Assembly (NCBI GenBank): GCA_030683605.1
Contig: JAUXPL010000032.1
Coordinates: 1 to 64,000 of the forward strand
Length of the DNA stretch: 64,000 nucleotides
Direction of reading: 5' to 3'
Origin: Candidatus Altimarinota bacterium
GTDB lineage: Bacteria; Patescibacteriota; Gracilibacteria; BD1-5; UBA6164
Shown here: positions 10,440 to 21,569 of the stretch, one piece after another
How positions within the stretch are numbered: the stretch's first letter is position 1
Layout of the letters: every line of letters starts with the position of its first letter
Program-made: the position numbers and the translations under genes
The notes under the pieces: model-generated
What the model saw: only the letters and a program-made list of their open reading frames with translations
Database searches by the model: none
What the model was told of the DNA's origin: nothing

Positions 10440-11525
10440 ATGATTACACAAACAAAACAAGTTAAAGTAGAAGAAGGGAAAAAATTAGTTTTATCTGATT
10501 CGGAAGTTAATGAAGTAGAATGAGTATTTCAAGATGCAAAAGATTTCAGAACTATATGAGAAAGAATTACTGCTCCTCTAGATAGTATAATATCAGAAAC
10601 AGCAAAGATTATAGACAAAGATCCTATAATGAATGTAAGTAATGAATTAGAAAAAATGAATGGTGAAGTTCAAAACGTCTACAAAGATATTATAGACAAC
10701 GACTGAACATTTATGAAAATAATGAAATCTATACCTATAGTATGAAATATAGCTACTTCAATAGATAACAAAGTAGATGAAGCAAAATTTAATATGAAAA
10801 GTATGGAATGAAAAATATGAGTTATTTTTTCATGATTTGATCAATCATATGAATCAATAAATACTTCTATTGATATGCAAAAACAATTTGTAGACTGAAT
10901 AGAAGCAAATCTATGAAAAGTAGTAGCATACAAAGAATTTATACAAGTAAAAATAGAAGATTTCAAATCTAGACTAGCTCAAACTTCAGATCCAGATGAA
11001 AAAATGAAATTAGAAATGTTTATCAGAAATGTAGAATATTTCCAAAGTAATTTGATAGTGCTTATTGGTAACCTAGATATGGCAAAAAAAAGATTATTAA
11101 TGAGACTAGATTCAGCAAACAAATTATCACTTGCAATGAATTCATCTAGACCAATATTTAAAACTCTATTATCTACTGCTCTGATAGAATCTTCTAGTCA
11201 AAAAGCAATTGATGCATCTATGAAAGCAATGGAAGTAATGTGATCAACAATAGATAAAATGTCTTCAGAGCTTACTGACAAAGCAATATCTTCAGCTAAA
11301 AAATCTGAAGAAATGGCATCAAAACCTGTATTATCAAATACTGTATTTATAGAAAATGTTACTAAATTGAAAAATCATTTTGATGAAATAGATGATTTCA
11401 GACAACAAGTAAAAAAAGAAGCTGAAAAAGAAAAAGAATTATTTAACGAAGCAAAAACAAAACTAGACAATATAAAAGTATTATCAAAAGAAAACCAAGA
11501 AGAATTAGCAAAAGAATTAAATTAA
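10440..11525 (+). CDS. TelA/KlaA family protein (toxic anion resistance-like)
   Basis: 361 residues, all helical and charged, with the family's AKFNMKSMEGKIGVIFSGFD-like region in the middle and the conserved run NVEYFQSNLIVLIGNLDMA, then RLDSANKLSLAMNSSRPI. TelA proteins are cytoplasmic and occur with tellurite-resistance and membrane-stress operons; their biochemical role is not firmly known. It is followed after 5 bases by a four-helix membrane protein, and then by an AAA ATPase, a plausible functional set. Confidence 0.8.
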
Positions 11526-11530
11526 TATTT

Positions 11531-12766
11531 ATGTTTACAAAAACGAATACGTATTCTAATGAAAAAAATGATTTAGAGATAAATCATTTTTTTTCTATAC
11601 CTGAAAATATTCAAAATAATATAAATGATAGATGATTTCATCTATATGAATGGATATGAAGCCAAGATGTTAAAGCAAGCATAGAAAGAGATTTCTTGAA
11701 ATATATCAAAAAGCTATGAGTAATATTTGCAGTATTACTAATTATACCTAGTGCAATTTTATTCATGGCAAAAGATATTACACTATTTATAATATTTTTT
11801 GTGTGATTTTTATGAATTATAAACTTCATATTTATACTCATATTAACTATTTTGGCTATAAAAAGGTCATCAATACTTAGAAAAAATGCATATGTTCTAA
11901 TAACAGATACATCAATTTCTATAAACTGAAAAATAGAAAAACTAAATAATTATAATATAAATAATGATAATAAAATATTAAAAATATCTGAATTATTTGA
12001 AGAAGAATTATTCAAAGAATCAAATATAGAAAAAACAAAAAAATCATTTTTCAAACAAGTAATGGATAACATATGAGAATGATATTCTTTTATATTCAGA
12101 ATATGAAAATGAAATAATAAAAATTCATGACAATTAGTGCTTCTATTATTAGCATTGTATACTGTTTATGCTTTATCACTATGACTAATTTACTTTGTTT
12201 GAATAATATTTGTATGGTTTTTTGGAAATATTTTAAGTGCTATTAATAAAAAAATATTATTAATAAAATGACATAAGATAACAAGTATAAATAAACATTT
12301 TGAAGATATAGATACATATTCAAAATCATTAGTAAAAGAAAAAAATGAATTAACAACGCTATTAAATAATGCTATTAGTAATGATTGGAAAGACTGATTA
12401 TTAACTCATATTAATACATGATTAGAAAATATAAACCAAAATGCAGACAAATCTATTAATACTAATATAAAATTAAAAGAAGAGATAAATAATTCTGAAT
12501 ATAAAGAAATGTTTAATTTTTCTATATATAATTCTTGGATAAAAAGACAAATACTTACTCCTCTAGAACAAATAAGTGAGTTGTTAAGTAAAAATCTGAA
12601 TATTCTTTCTAATAGAAAACAAAGCATTGAAAAACAAATATTAGAAACCACTGATCCATCTCTAAAATGACCTCTTGTAGCAAGTAAAACAAGAGTGGAA
12701 ATGAAAATAGTAGAAATACAAAAACATTTAGAAAAAATAAATATTTATATTGATAAATTGAAGTAA
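11531..12766 (+). CDS. Membrane protein in the TelA operon
   Basis: 411 residues. It has a pair of hydrophobic segments around residues 60-115 (VIFAVLLIIPSAILFMA and FILILTILAI), a second pair near 200-240 (LVLLLLALYTVYALSLGLIY, FVWFFGNIL), and a coiled-coil C-terminal half rich in E/K/N. The gene starts 5 bases after the TelA stop, so it is certainly co-transcribed. No family is recognised with confidence. Membrane partners of TelA proteins are common, which suggests a shared role in envelope stress. Confidence 0.8.
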
Positions 12767-12770
12767 ATTC

Positions 12771-12905
12771 TTAACCCACCTTTGTCCACAGGATACCTCC
12801 CTATGGGCATAAATTTCCTCCCTAAAATTAGGGAGGAAGGCTACATTTTTTACTTATGAGCCCCTTTCCCTTATATAAGGGAAAGGATTCAGGTAAGGGT
12901 TAAAA
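12771..12905. repeat. Intergenic palindromic repeat cluster
   Basis: Two adjacent elements. The first contains TTGTCCACAGGATACCTCCC, then TCCTCCCTAAAATTAGGGAGGA. The second is CCCCTTTCCCTTATATAAGGGAAAGG, enclosed by AACCC-type/GGGTT ends. The first closely resembles 31758-31825. The cluster fills the gap between the membrane protein and the AAA gene. Confidence 0.75.
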
Positions 12906-12928
12906 TAAAATAATTAACCTATCTTACT

Positions 12929-14242
12929 ATGACAAAAGATACATGATTTGATGCATTTTTCAGAGCAGTTACATCTTCTCCAGAATTCAAAACTGCAGCT
13001 GAAAAAGATTATATTTGAGATTTCAAAAAATGATTGGATGAAATGGAGCAAAATTTAAAAAACGCTACAAAAATATCTGATACTTTTAATGATGCATTTA
13101 ATACTCCAGAAGCAATTGAAGCAGGAGAAAATTATTCTAGTTCTTATACACCATATATTAATAAAACTGAAGAAACTGTATCTAAAGAAATGAAACTAGA
13201 TATACAGTATTTTGAAAATAAAAATCCTGCAACATTTTGATTTGCTTGAGTTGCTGGAATGGCAAAATTAAAAGAAAATCTGAGAGAAAGTTTTATCAGA
13301 CCTCTTAAATTCAAATTTTTGGTACAAAAATTGGAAGAAGAAAATTTATCCCCTCCCCCTTCGGGTACTCCCCTTAATAAGGATGATACAATTGATTCAA
13401 AAAAAGATGCTAAAAATAAATTATATAAACAAATAAATGAAGCATACAAAAAATTCAATGTAAATATTCCTACTTGATTACTTTTCTATGGTCCTCCTGG
13501 TACTTGAAAAACATTTATAACTAAAAAATTAGCAGAAGAATTATGAGCATGATTAATTAAAAAGTCTGTATGAGAATTTGGTTCTAGTTATATTCACCAA
13601 ACTTCAAATAATATAAAAAGTTTTTTCAAGCAAGCAAAAGAAGCTAGTGAAAAATGACCAATAATATTATTTTTGGACGAGATTGATTCCCTATTATCAA
13701 AAAGAACAGATAATATAGATGCAAACAAAGCTGAAGAAATCTCACAATTTTTACAAGAATTTAATGCACTAGAAGAAGCTCCGAACTTGATAGTAATTGC
13801 TGCAACTAATAGACCAGATCATCTAGATAGTGCAATTCTAAGATCATGAAGATTTGATAAAAAAGTATATATTTGAGCTCCGGATAAAATTGCTAGAAAA
13901 GAATTATTTCAAATAAATATAGAAAAAGTTAATAGACCTCACAAAGAGCTAGATTATGATAAATTAGCAGAGTTAACTGACTGATATGTATCTGCTGATA
14001 TAGAAGCAATATGTGATGAAGTATCTCGTGATGCAAGCAAATCAATACTTGATTTAGCTAATATGGTAGATAATGAAAATGCAAATTTCGATAACATAAA
14101 AGAGCAATTAGATGATAGTATTATAACTATGGAATTATTAGAACAAGCTATAAAAGAAACAACATCTTCTATCAAATATACAGATATGTCAATTTATGAT
14201 AATTGGCTCAAAGAAGAACAAAAAGAAACAGTTAGAGTTTAA
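12929..14242 (+). CDS. AAA+ ATPase (SpoVK/CDC48-like)
   Basis: 437 residues. The N-terminal part (about 1-185) is unique. The AAA module follows: Walker A GPPGTGKT at 188-195 (second Gly of the loop is TGA), Walker B IILFLDEIDSL, sensor NLIVIAATNRPDHLDSAILR, and the arginine finger region GRFDKKV. It resembles CDC48/FtsH/SpoVK-type ATPases that remodel protein complexes. A palindromic repeat adds LSPPPSGTPLNKDD in frame just before the AAA domain. It is downstream of the TelA pair, and may serve with them. Confidence 0.88.
13347..13384. repeat. Palindromic repeat in frame inside the AAA gene
   Basis: TCCCCTCCCCCTTCGGGTA and CTCCCCTTAATAAGG encode SPPPSGTPLNK. The same core (CCCCCT-CGGGTACTCCC) is seen at 17300-17325 (reverse strand), 31857-31895 and 59535-59572. 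Confidence 0.75.
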
Positions 14243-14262
14243 CTCTAACTGTTTCTTTTTTA
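14226..14262. terminator. Bidirectional terminator
   Basis: GAAACAGTTAGAGTT/AACTCTAACTGTTTC, a perfect stem followed by T's; it contains the AAA gene stop and touches the stop of the convergent peptidase gene. Confidence 0.85.
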
Positions 14263-15225
14263 ATCAATTAGTTTCCCATTTCTGTCAAAAGCCAATTCAT
14301 CAAATTTATTATCCAATGATATTACTAGCTTGGTTAATAATTGTGAAAGTTTTTCATCTGTATTTTTGCTTTTATAACTCAGTTTTTGAGAAATTATTTT
14401 TAATATATTTTTTTTATTTTTAGGATTTTCTTCTATAATTTCGTCTAATTTTCTTAAAAATAATTTAGATTTTTCATTGAAATATATTTGCTGAAAATCT
14501 ATATTATTTTGATTCATTTTTCATTCTAAAACCAATATTTTATCTCCATTTTCTCGTATTCATTTCATAATTATACTATTACTATACTTATAATTTGCTC
14601 ACTTAGAAGTACCAGGATCTAGACTTACAAAATTGTTTATATCATATCAAATTAAATCTATTACATGATAAGAATTAGTAGATTGATTAAAATTTGGATT
14701 TCAAAGTGTAAGCGTATTAGATGGAACAATTAATATATAATCATGAGAAATTAAATACCTCAATGTTTCTAAGCTAGGATTATTTATTATATGACTATTT
14801 TTATTAGAATATCAATAGTATCATATAGCTAATTCATGCATTTTATCAATATGTATATCTCTCAGATAAATTATGCTAGAATTTATGTTATGCTTTTTAT
14901 CCTTTATAATTCACATTTTTGTTTCCTCATAATCATTCATATTTTGAAATTCGACATCAGCAGAATTAATATCAAAATAAATATTATTAATATTTGTATG
15001 AGCTAAAAAAAGAGCAGCTTCTTCACATGATTCATTATGTTTATCCCAATTTTCTTTAGTTTTCAAAGGAGCTTGTACCATAAATCTTAAATTATCTATA
15101 TTATAATAATTATAAAATTTATAATCTCACATATAATTTTTTATTGCATTATCATCAAATTCATAAGAATAACTAAGAGTATAACTAAAAAATAAAAAAA
15201 TAAAAAATACAATTTTCTTAAACAT
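14260..15225 (-). CDS. Secreted C39-like cysteine peptidase
   Basis: 321 residues with a signal peptide (KKIVFFIFLFFSYTLSYSYE). The motif FMVQAPLKTKENWDKHNESC followed by EEAALFLA is the catalytic-Cys block of the peptidase C39_2 family (usual pattern 'xQAPxxNWxxxxSCExA'). Later, SYHVIDLIGYD gives the catalytic His region, and NNFVSLDPGTSKG the Asp region. The C-terminal 90 residues are a helical extension. The protein is probably exported and cuts peptides or peptidoglycan cross-bridges; the substrate is unknown. It has a close paralogue 440 bases upstream. Confidence 0.8.
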
Positions 15226-15304
15226 TTAAATAAATTTTATGAAATAAAAATTAATTACGTACATTCATAAATTTACCTTATAAAATTTGGAATATTATTT
15301 TATT

Positions 15305-15468
15305 AAGAAAGGTCTGAAAAACTATTTAATTTTGATAAAAGACTATATTTTTTAGGAAATTTTTATGAATAAAATTTTTACTTTAGCTATTCTAAAGGAA
15401 AAATTTTTGAGTGAAAATTTACAAAAAAGATGTATTTTTCATTTAAATTAGTTTTTCAGACCTTCTTT
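15305..15468. mobile_element. MITE-like element with about 25-bp terminal inverted repeats
   Basis: Ends AAGAAAGGTCTGAAAAACTA (15305-) and, inverted, TAGTTTTTCAGACCTTCTTT (-15468) match over roughly 22 of 25 positions. The interior holds a 28-codon frame (15365-15451, ending KRCIFHLN) that may be a transposase scrap. No clear target duplication is visible. The bases from 15469 to 15622 show nothing else. Confidence 0.55.
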
Positions 15469-15622
15469 AAATAACTAGAAATAAATTTTCTAGTAGTTAT
15501 AAAAATTATTTAGTAAAAAATTGTTAAAATAATTATTCCAAATTCATATTATTTAAATAAAAAGTAATTACAAATATAAATTTTTTAAAGATTTTACATT
15601 TAATATATATAATTTTTAATAC

Positions 15623-15664
15623 AAAAAAATAAATTTATTACTATGTAATAAATTTATTTTTTAA
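15623..15664 (-). terminator. Hairpin terminator
   Basis: AAAAAATAAATTTATTAC/GTAATAAATTTATTTTTT inverted repeat just past the stop of the second C39-like peptidase. Confidence 0.8.
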
Positions 15665-15667
15665 AAA

Positions 15668-16678
15668 TTATTTATCAAAATGTTCTCTTAATTTATCAGA
15701 TAAATAAGTCAGATTTTTCCTTCTATCAGCTATTATTTCTAATCTTTCTGTAAGTTTTACTTCTACTGCTAAAAGTAATCTTGAATTATTATTATCATAC
15801 TTTGATAAATTTGATTTTCTTATATTTTCCAAAACTTTCTTAATTCAATCTTCAGGTTTTGTTCATTTTTTTTCAATAAATTTATTTATTTTTCATACAA
15901 CTAAATTTGCTCTTTGTTCTAATAGTATTTTTTCATTAATCAAATTAAAATCTATCCTTCACTTATTTTTATTTCATTCTAATATTAATACATCATTTCA
16001 ATTTTCTTTTATTCAAGTCAAAACATTTTGGAAAGGATATAAATAACTTTCTCATTTCGATGTACCTGGATCATGTGTAACAAAATTATTTTCATCATAT
16101 CAAATTATATTTATAACATGATAAGAATTAGTCAATAAATTGAAATTTGGATTAGCTAAAGTTTTTGTATATGATGGAACAATTAATATATAATCATTAG
16201 ATACCAAATGCTTAATAGTTTCAATAGAAGGATTATTTAATATATGACTATTTTCATCAGTATATCAATAATATAATTTTGCTAATGTGTGTATTTCTTG
16301 AATAGTAATATCTCTAATATATAATTGTTTTGATTGAGGATTATGAATTTTATTTCTTTCAGTTCCTAATACAAATTCTTGATAATAATTCAATTTATTT
16401 ATTTCTTCATTTGCTACATTTTTATCATAATACATATCATTAATAGTAAAATGTGACATCAATAAAGCAGCCTCTTCACATGATTCATAATTTATAAACC
16501 AATTTTCTTTTGTTTGAAGTGGTGCTTGAGCTATAAATTTAACATTAGGAATTGTATATCTATCAGAAAAAGAATATTCTCAATTGTATTTTTTAAATGT
16601 TGAGTCACTGAAATTATAAGAATATGAAAAGTTGTAAGTTAATAATAAAGTTATTAATACTAAAAATCTAAAAAACAT
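15668..16678 (-). CDS. Secreted C39-like cysteine peptidase (paralogue)
   Basis: 336 residues, a tandem paralogue of the gene at 14260. It has a signal peptide (FFRFLVLITLLLTYNFSYSY) and the same blocks: KFIAQAPLQTKENWFINYES followed by CEEAA, the His region NSYHVINIIGYDENNFV, and THDPGTSKG. It is probably exported. The two copies have diverged considerably, mainly in the C-terminal helical part, so the duplication is old. Reading requires TGA as Gly. Confidence 0.8.
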
Positions 16679-16692
16679 CGAAATATCTGTAA

Positions 16693-17124
16693 TTAAAATA
16701 AAGTAAGTAGGTCTAATATTTGAGAATATACTTCTCATGAAATCTGTGAAATTTCGTCTTTAGTAAACCATTTATAATCATAAATCTCCTCCTTTTGTAC
16801 GATAAGCTCTCATGAGACAACTTCAGCAACAAAAATAAACTCCAATTTCGTAAGTTCTCAGTGTTTTGGACTAGTATAATTTATAGTATAAACACAAAGA
16901 GGCTTAGGAAATTCGGTTATGTGGGAGTAATTTAGATATTTATTAGGATTTGTCAATTTTATTTTCAAATTAAATTCCTCTTTTATCTCTCTTTTTATAG
17001 CTTCATATATTGTTTCATTGGCTTCTACATGTCATCCTGGTAGTGTCCACTTTGTATTTTTGTTATGTCTAACTAACAATATTTTTTCTCTGTCCAACAA
17101 GAAACATCTAACTACTTGTTTCAT
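16693..17124 (-). CDS. NUDIX hydrolase
   Basis: 143 residues. The Nudix box is complete: GGHVEANETIYEAIKREI followed by KEEF (pattern GX5EX7REUXEEXGU), after WTLPG. The N terminus (MKQVVRCFLLDREKILLVRH) is the typical first strands. Such enzymes hydrolyse nucleoside diphosphates linked to another group; the substrate cannot be told. It begins at ATG 17124 and is separated from the peptidase gene by only 14 bases. Confidence 0.9.
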
Positions 17125-17226
17125 ATATTTATACAATAATAAAATAAAATAATATAATTATACAATAATAAAATATTTTAACAATAAATATCTTATAATA
17201 ATTCTTAGAATATAAAGATTATTTGT

Positions 17227-17360
17227 CAATGCCATTAAGTTAAGGAATTAATTAAATTTCTCCCTTTTTTATTGAAATGTATCCTTTAGGACAAAGGGAG
17301 TACCCGCAGGGGGAGGGATTAGAAACAAAGTACAAAATTATCCTTAACTTAATAGCATTG
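17227..17360. mobile_element. MITE, 134 bp, with 20-bp inverted ends and 10-bp target duplication
   Basis: Left end CAATGCCATTAAGTTAAGGA and right end (inverted) CAATGCTATTAAGTTAAGGA agree at 19 of 20 positions. The element is flanked directly by GATTATTTGT at 17217-17226 and 17361-17370, a 10-bp target site duplication. The interior holds the genome's GGGAGTACCCGCAGGGGGAG palindromic repeat. It has no coding capacity, so transposition would need an enzyme from elsewhere. The rest of 17125-17413 shows nothing. Confidence 0.85.
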
Positions 17361-17413
17361 GATTATTTGTTACTATCAAGTGACTATAAAGGAAATTAAA
17401 AATAATGGCTTGC

Positions 17414-17442
17414 ATACACAAAGAGTTAAACCCCTTTGTGTA
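17414..17442. terminator. Hairpin CACAAAG...CTTTGTG
   Basis: TACACAAAG/CTTTGTGTA stem with a loop of about ten bases, downstream of the three-gene minus-strand operon. The T-run is weak, so terminator function is likely but not certain. Confidence 0.5.
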
Positions 17443-17477
17443 ATTTACTTTACTTGATATTAAAAATTATTTTAATA

Positions 17478-18275
17478 TTAAAACATTTTAAAAAATAATT
17501 CTAATCTATTTTTGTATTGTTCAAAAGTATTATTGTGAATATTATTTACATATTCAAGCCTATTTTTTATTAATTGCTTATGAGTTTCAAATACTTCATT
17601 ATCATAGTTTTGTTCTAACTCTGTTTGTGTTTGATTAGTCTTTTCTATATTTTCATACATTACATAAACTAAATAAATGAAATATAAAAATATAGAATAT
17701 AATTTATAATAATAATCTGATTTTTCTATACTTAATTCAAATGTAGTATCAGAAAATTTATTTATAAAATCTTCAACTAATGTTATTCAATCACTAGATT
17801 CAAATGATTCTCTAATCTTTTCAATATCAGAAAAATCATAGCTTGGATATATTTTTGTCTTGAAAATACCTGTAGTATAATAAAGTGTATTATTTATGTC
17901 TATCAAAAATTCTTTTTCAGTTAATCAATCAAAACATTCAAAAATATTGTTCAAAAACTTTACAGCTCATTGCCTATGTTCATTATCTAGCAAAAAAAGC
18001 TCATTTATAACTATATCAAGCTTAAATATTGGTAAATGATATATATTAGTATCTATATCTATAATATAATATAAATTTATGTATCATAAATTATCATTTA
18101 AGACAAATCTCAAATGATTATAGTTTCACTCTACTTTATTTTCAAAATGAAATCAAAGTCAATCAAATTTTACTGATTTCTCTATTTTTTTAATAACAGA
18201 AATAAGTGCTACTTTTTCCTTTAATATATCCAAAAATGGTGTATTAAAACGGTATATTGAAGCAATATTAAGCAT
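17478..18275 (-). CDS. Hypothetical protein with one membrane segment
   Basis: 265 residues, not recognised. The first 190 are a soluble, aromatic-rich region. One hydrophobic segment (KLYSIFLYFIYLVYVMY) follows near 205, and the last 50 residues are a charged helix. It is the last gene of a three-gene operon with intergenic gaps of 6 and 9 bases. Confidence 0.7.
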
Positions 18276-18281
18276 AATATT

Positions 18282-18806
18282 TTATAATAAATATAAATAA
18301 ATTAAATAAATTAATCCGTTAATTAAAAAAGTAAAAAATACTGATATTTGTAAATTTCTTAAATCATTATTTAAAACATTACTATTATAATCTCTAAATG
18401 AAATCAATTTACTTTCATATGAATTTCATAGATTTCTTCTAAATCATAGAATTGTAACTTTTATATTTTTAAAATCGAAGTAAAAATTGACTAATGATTT
18501 ACTTAAAATAAAAAATTCATATAAATATAATAATATTAATTCAAATCTAACTTTAAATACGAATAATACCCATCAAAAAAGTATAAATATAAATATATGC
18601 AATAATAAAAGTACAAAAAAATGACTTTTAGTATTAATAAAATAATACATAAACATTGAAATAATATATTTCAATCAAATTAATTTTTCATCAAAATATA
18701 TATTGTAAATTAAATTAATTTTAATTCTATTATTGATAATATAATTTTGATTATTTAGTATATTTATATTTTTATTTAAATCATTACTATAACTGTTATA
18801 AAGCAT
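18282..18806 (-). CDS. Hypothetical multi-pass membrane protein
   Basis: 174 residues. Hydrophobic segments HFFVLLLLHIFIFILFGWVL and, near the C terminus, ISVFFTFLINGLIYLIYLYL flank a basic loop. No family is recognised. It starts at ATG 18806 and ends TAA 18282, 6 bases before the next ORF of the operon. Codon use and TGA-Gly are native. Confidence 0.65.
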
Positions 18807-18815
18807 ATTTTTATA

Positions 18816-19514
18816 TTAATTTTTAGATTCTTCCCATACATCTACATATCATTTATCAGTAACTACTTTGAAATTAGTTCTATCAAATGAAACAGGAATT
18901 CCTCAAATATTTAATTTTTTCAAACTAAAACTTCCACTTTGATATTTCTTTTCTTCATCTGCTTCAGTAATATTTCAAATAGCAAAATCTAATAAATACC
19001 ATTCATCTGTTATTTTGTTGTACACACATTTGAAAAATGCTTGTAATTCTTCTATTTTTTCATCCAATTTTTGTAATGATTGTGTATTTAAAATAAGCGT
19101 TTTAAATAATCATTCATCTTTTGCATTTATAACTATTGCATCAACTGTATTAAATATTATATTTACTTCATCAGTAAATAGTCTGTACTTTTTTTCAGTT
19201 TTTATATTAATAATATCTATAAATGTTTTCTCTCCTCATAACAAACTTCATCTCTCTCCTACTGCAATTACTATATCATCTGATTCTATAAATATTTCTG
19301 TATTATCAAACTGTTTATTTTTAAGTGGAAATATTTTTGTCCCTCTATCTTCTAGTCAATCATTGAAATAACAATCAGTTCTTTCAAACTTGAAGTTATA
19401 AGGACCAAAGCTATCACTAGCAAATTCAATGTTAAATTCTCATTTCATTCAAATTGAGAATTTGTTTTTATTTAGCACTATTTTTTCTACAGATTTTTTA
19501 ATTATTTTTCACAT
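18816..19514 (-). CDS. Hypothetical cytoplasmic protein, first gene of a three-gene operon
   Basis: 232 residues, beta-rich pattern, no signal peptide. It starts ATG-TGA (Met-Gly) at 19514. No domain is recognised. It is followed by two membrane proteins at 9 and 6 bases, so it may act at the membrane with them. Confidence 0.7.
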
Positions 19515-19570
19515 ATTAAATATGTTATTGATAAAAAATATAATATATATAAATAATAACATATTTAAAA

Positions 19571-19620
19571 AAATAAAACAAAATAAAAAGCTAAAATTTT
19601 AGCTTTTTATTTTGTTTTAT
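19571..19620. terminator. Long perfect hairpin terminator
   Basis: AAAATAAAAAGCTAAAA/TTTTAGCTTTTTATTTT perfect stem, overlapping the stop of the DUF218 gene. Confidence 0.8.
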
Positions 19621-20302
19621 CTAGAATTCATTTTTTTGCTTCATTAATCTTTTCATCTGTTATTATTTCTATTTTATCTCATAGAAATTTTGGTTTTGAT
19701 TTAAATATTTCTACTTGTAAAAAAGCTTTTATTCTAGCTAATAATTCTCTTCTATTATAATATCATTCATTCATATATTTCTGCAAATTTGTTTCAACTC
19801 ATAATGTTTTAATTCATAGTTTTTGACCTATATACATTGCTCTTTTTAGATGAAAATCTTGTGTAAAAAGAACCAAATTATCTACACCAAAAATTTTTTT
19901 TGCTCTGTATAATGAGTCATAAGTATCAAATCAAGCATAATCCAAATAAATATCTTGATCTTTTACTCATAATTCAAGCAAATATTTTTTCATAACATAA
20001 GGCTCATTATAATTTAAACGAGAATTATCACCTGATACTATTATTTTTTGTATTTTTCATAAATCATAAGCATTATAAGCTACCTTGAGTCTATCTTTTA
20101 ATATATCAGACGGTTTTTTATTTCTTAATACTGATGCTCAAAATACCAATCATACATAATTTTGTTCCAATCATTCAACTTCATAAAAATAATTAATTTT
20201 AGAAAAACTAAGTATATAATAATTTACAGTAAAAATAAAAATTACTAGCAATAAAAAAATAGATAATATAAAAATCATAAGATATAATAATTTTTTCTTC
20301 AT
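19607..20302 (-). CDS. DUF218/SanA-YdcF family membrane-anchored protein
   Basis: 231 residues. N-terminal membrane anchor (LLYLMIFILSIFLLLVIFIF). Family blocks follow: WLVFGASVLRNKKPSDIL, then KIIVSGDNSRLNYNEPYVMK, YLLELGVKDQDIYLDYAG, DTYDSLYRAKKIFG and NLVLFTQDFHLKRAMYI. SanA and YdcF proteins are linked to envelope barrier function; the biochemistry is not settled. A 46-residue membrane peptide lies 3 bases upstream in the same operon. Confidence 0.88.
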
Positions 20303-20305
20303 ATA

Positions 20306-20446
20306 TTATTTAAGTAAATATTCAAATTGCCTATAAAATAATGGTATTAACATAACTATAAATACTACAATTAAAAATAATATTCTTGATTTAGTAAATA
20401 ATGGTTTTACTATACCATTTTCTGTTATATTTTGATCTTTTAACAT
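20306..20446 (-). CDS. Small single-pass membrane protein
   Basis: 46 residues: MLKDQNITENGIVKPLFTKS, then a hydrophobic stretch (ILFLIVVFIVMLIPLFY) and a short charged tail. It sits 3 bases from the DUF218 start, so the two are probably translated together. Not recognised. Confidence 0.55.
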   Translation of the reverse strand: MLKDQNITENGIVKPLFTKSRILFLIVVFIVMLIPLFYRQFEYLLK

Positions 20447-20504
20447 ATAAAAACTTAATAAATATTATATATATTTTAAGTTTTTTTTAAATTATTTCAA
20501 TAAA

Positions 20505-21488
20505 TTATATATTTTTCTCTGGTTCATATTTCCTAAACCATGTTAATTGCTTTTTTGCATAATTTCTATTATTCTTTTGTACCAAATCTATTGTTTCAGA
20601 TAAGTTCAATTTTATTCAATGTTTTTCTTTTTCTCAGAGATTTAACTTTTTAAGATTAGTATTTTCTATTCCCAAATCTAGTAAATAATTTACAACTTCT
20701 TTATATCAAATTGTTTTCAATCAAAATGAATCTCTTTCATAAGTCTTTAATAATTCTTTAACTTCTTCAAGTAATCAATTATCAAACATATATTTTACCC
20801 TTTTATCTATATTTTTATACAACTCTTCTCTATTTCAATTATAAGGTGTCAAAAAAAGTGTATCATATTTAAGAATCTTTTCTTCTCTAAATTCTGACTT
20901 AGATTTTCAAGTAAGCATTTTTACTTCTAGAGCTCTTATCACATATCTGGTATTGTTTGGATGTAATTCTTTAGCATATTCAGAATCCAATTCAACTAAT
21001 TTATTATAGACATATTCATTTCAATTTTTCAATGCTTCTTGTTCTAATTTTGTTCTCAATTGTTCATCTGCAGGAATTTCAGGTATTTTGAAATCATATA
21101 TCAAACTATCAATATATAATCAAGTTCCTCAACACAAAATAGGTATTCTTCATTTAGTATGAATATCCTCAATTATTTTTTCAGCACTTTTTTTGAATTC
21201 TCATACAGAATATTGCTTATCAGGAGTAATAATATCTATCATATGATGAATAATTCACTCCATCTCTCTATTAGTTACCTTCCCTGTTCATATATCTAGT
21301 CATTTAAAAATCTGTCTAGAATCAGTAGAAATTATTTCAGAATTAATATATTTAGCCATTTCTATACTTAATGATGTCTTTCATGAAGCAGTAGGTCAAT
21401 ATATAACTATAATTTTCTTTTTTTCTGTATCAATTCTATCTAAATTATTATTTTCTAAAAAACATTTTACTTTTTCAATAAAAATCAT
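20505..21488 (-). CDS. miaA: tRNA dimethylallyltransferase MiaA
   Basis: 327 residues. P-loop IVIYGPTASGKTSLSIEMAK (two glycines are TGA), then SEIISTDSRQIFKGLDIGTG and HHMIDIITPDKQYSVGEFKK, all MiaA landmarks. It adds an isopentenyl group to A37 of tRNAs that read U-initial codons, stabilising those weak pairs. Length is normal. ATG 21488 gives about 23 residues before the P-loop region, slightly longer than usual. Confidence 0.95.
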
Positions 21489-21569
21489 AATATTGTGTTA
21501 CTCAAATATATACTTAATATATGAATTAAGCCAAAAAATCAAGAAAAAATATTTTTTTGAAAAAAAGTT

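Noticed and set aside
11638-11841. Minus-strand small hydrophobic frame
   Set aside because: It is opposite the membrane segments of the TelA-operon protein; hydrophobic codons (TTT/ATT) give open frames on the reverse strand.
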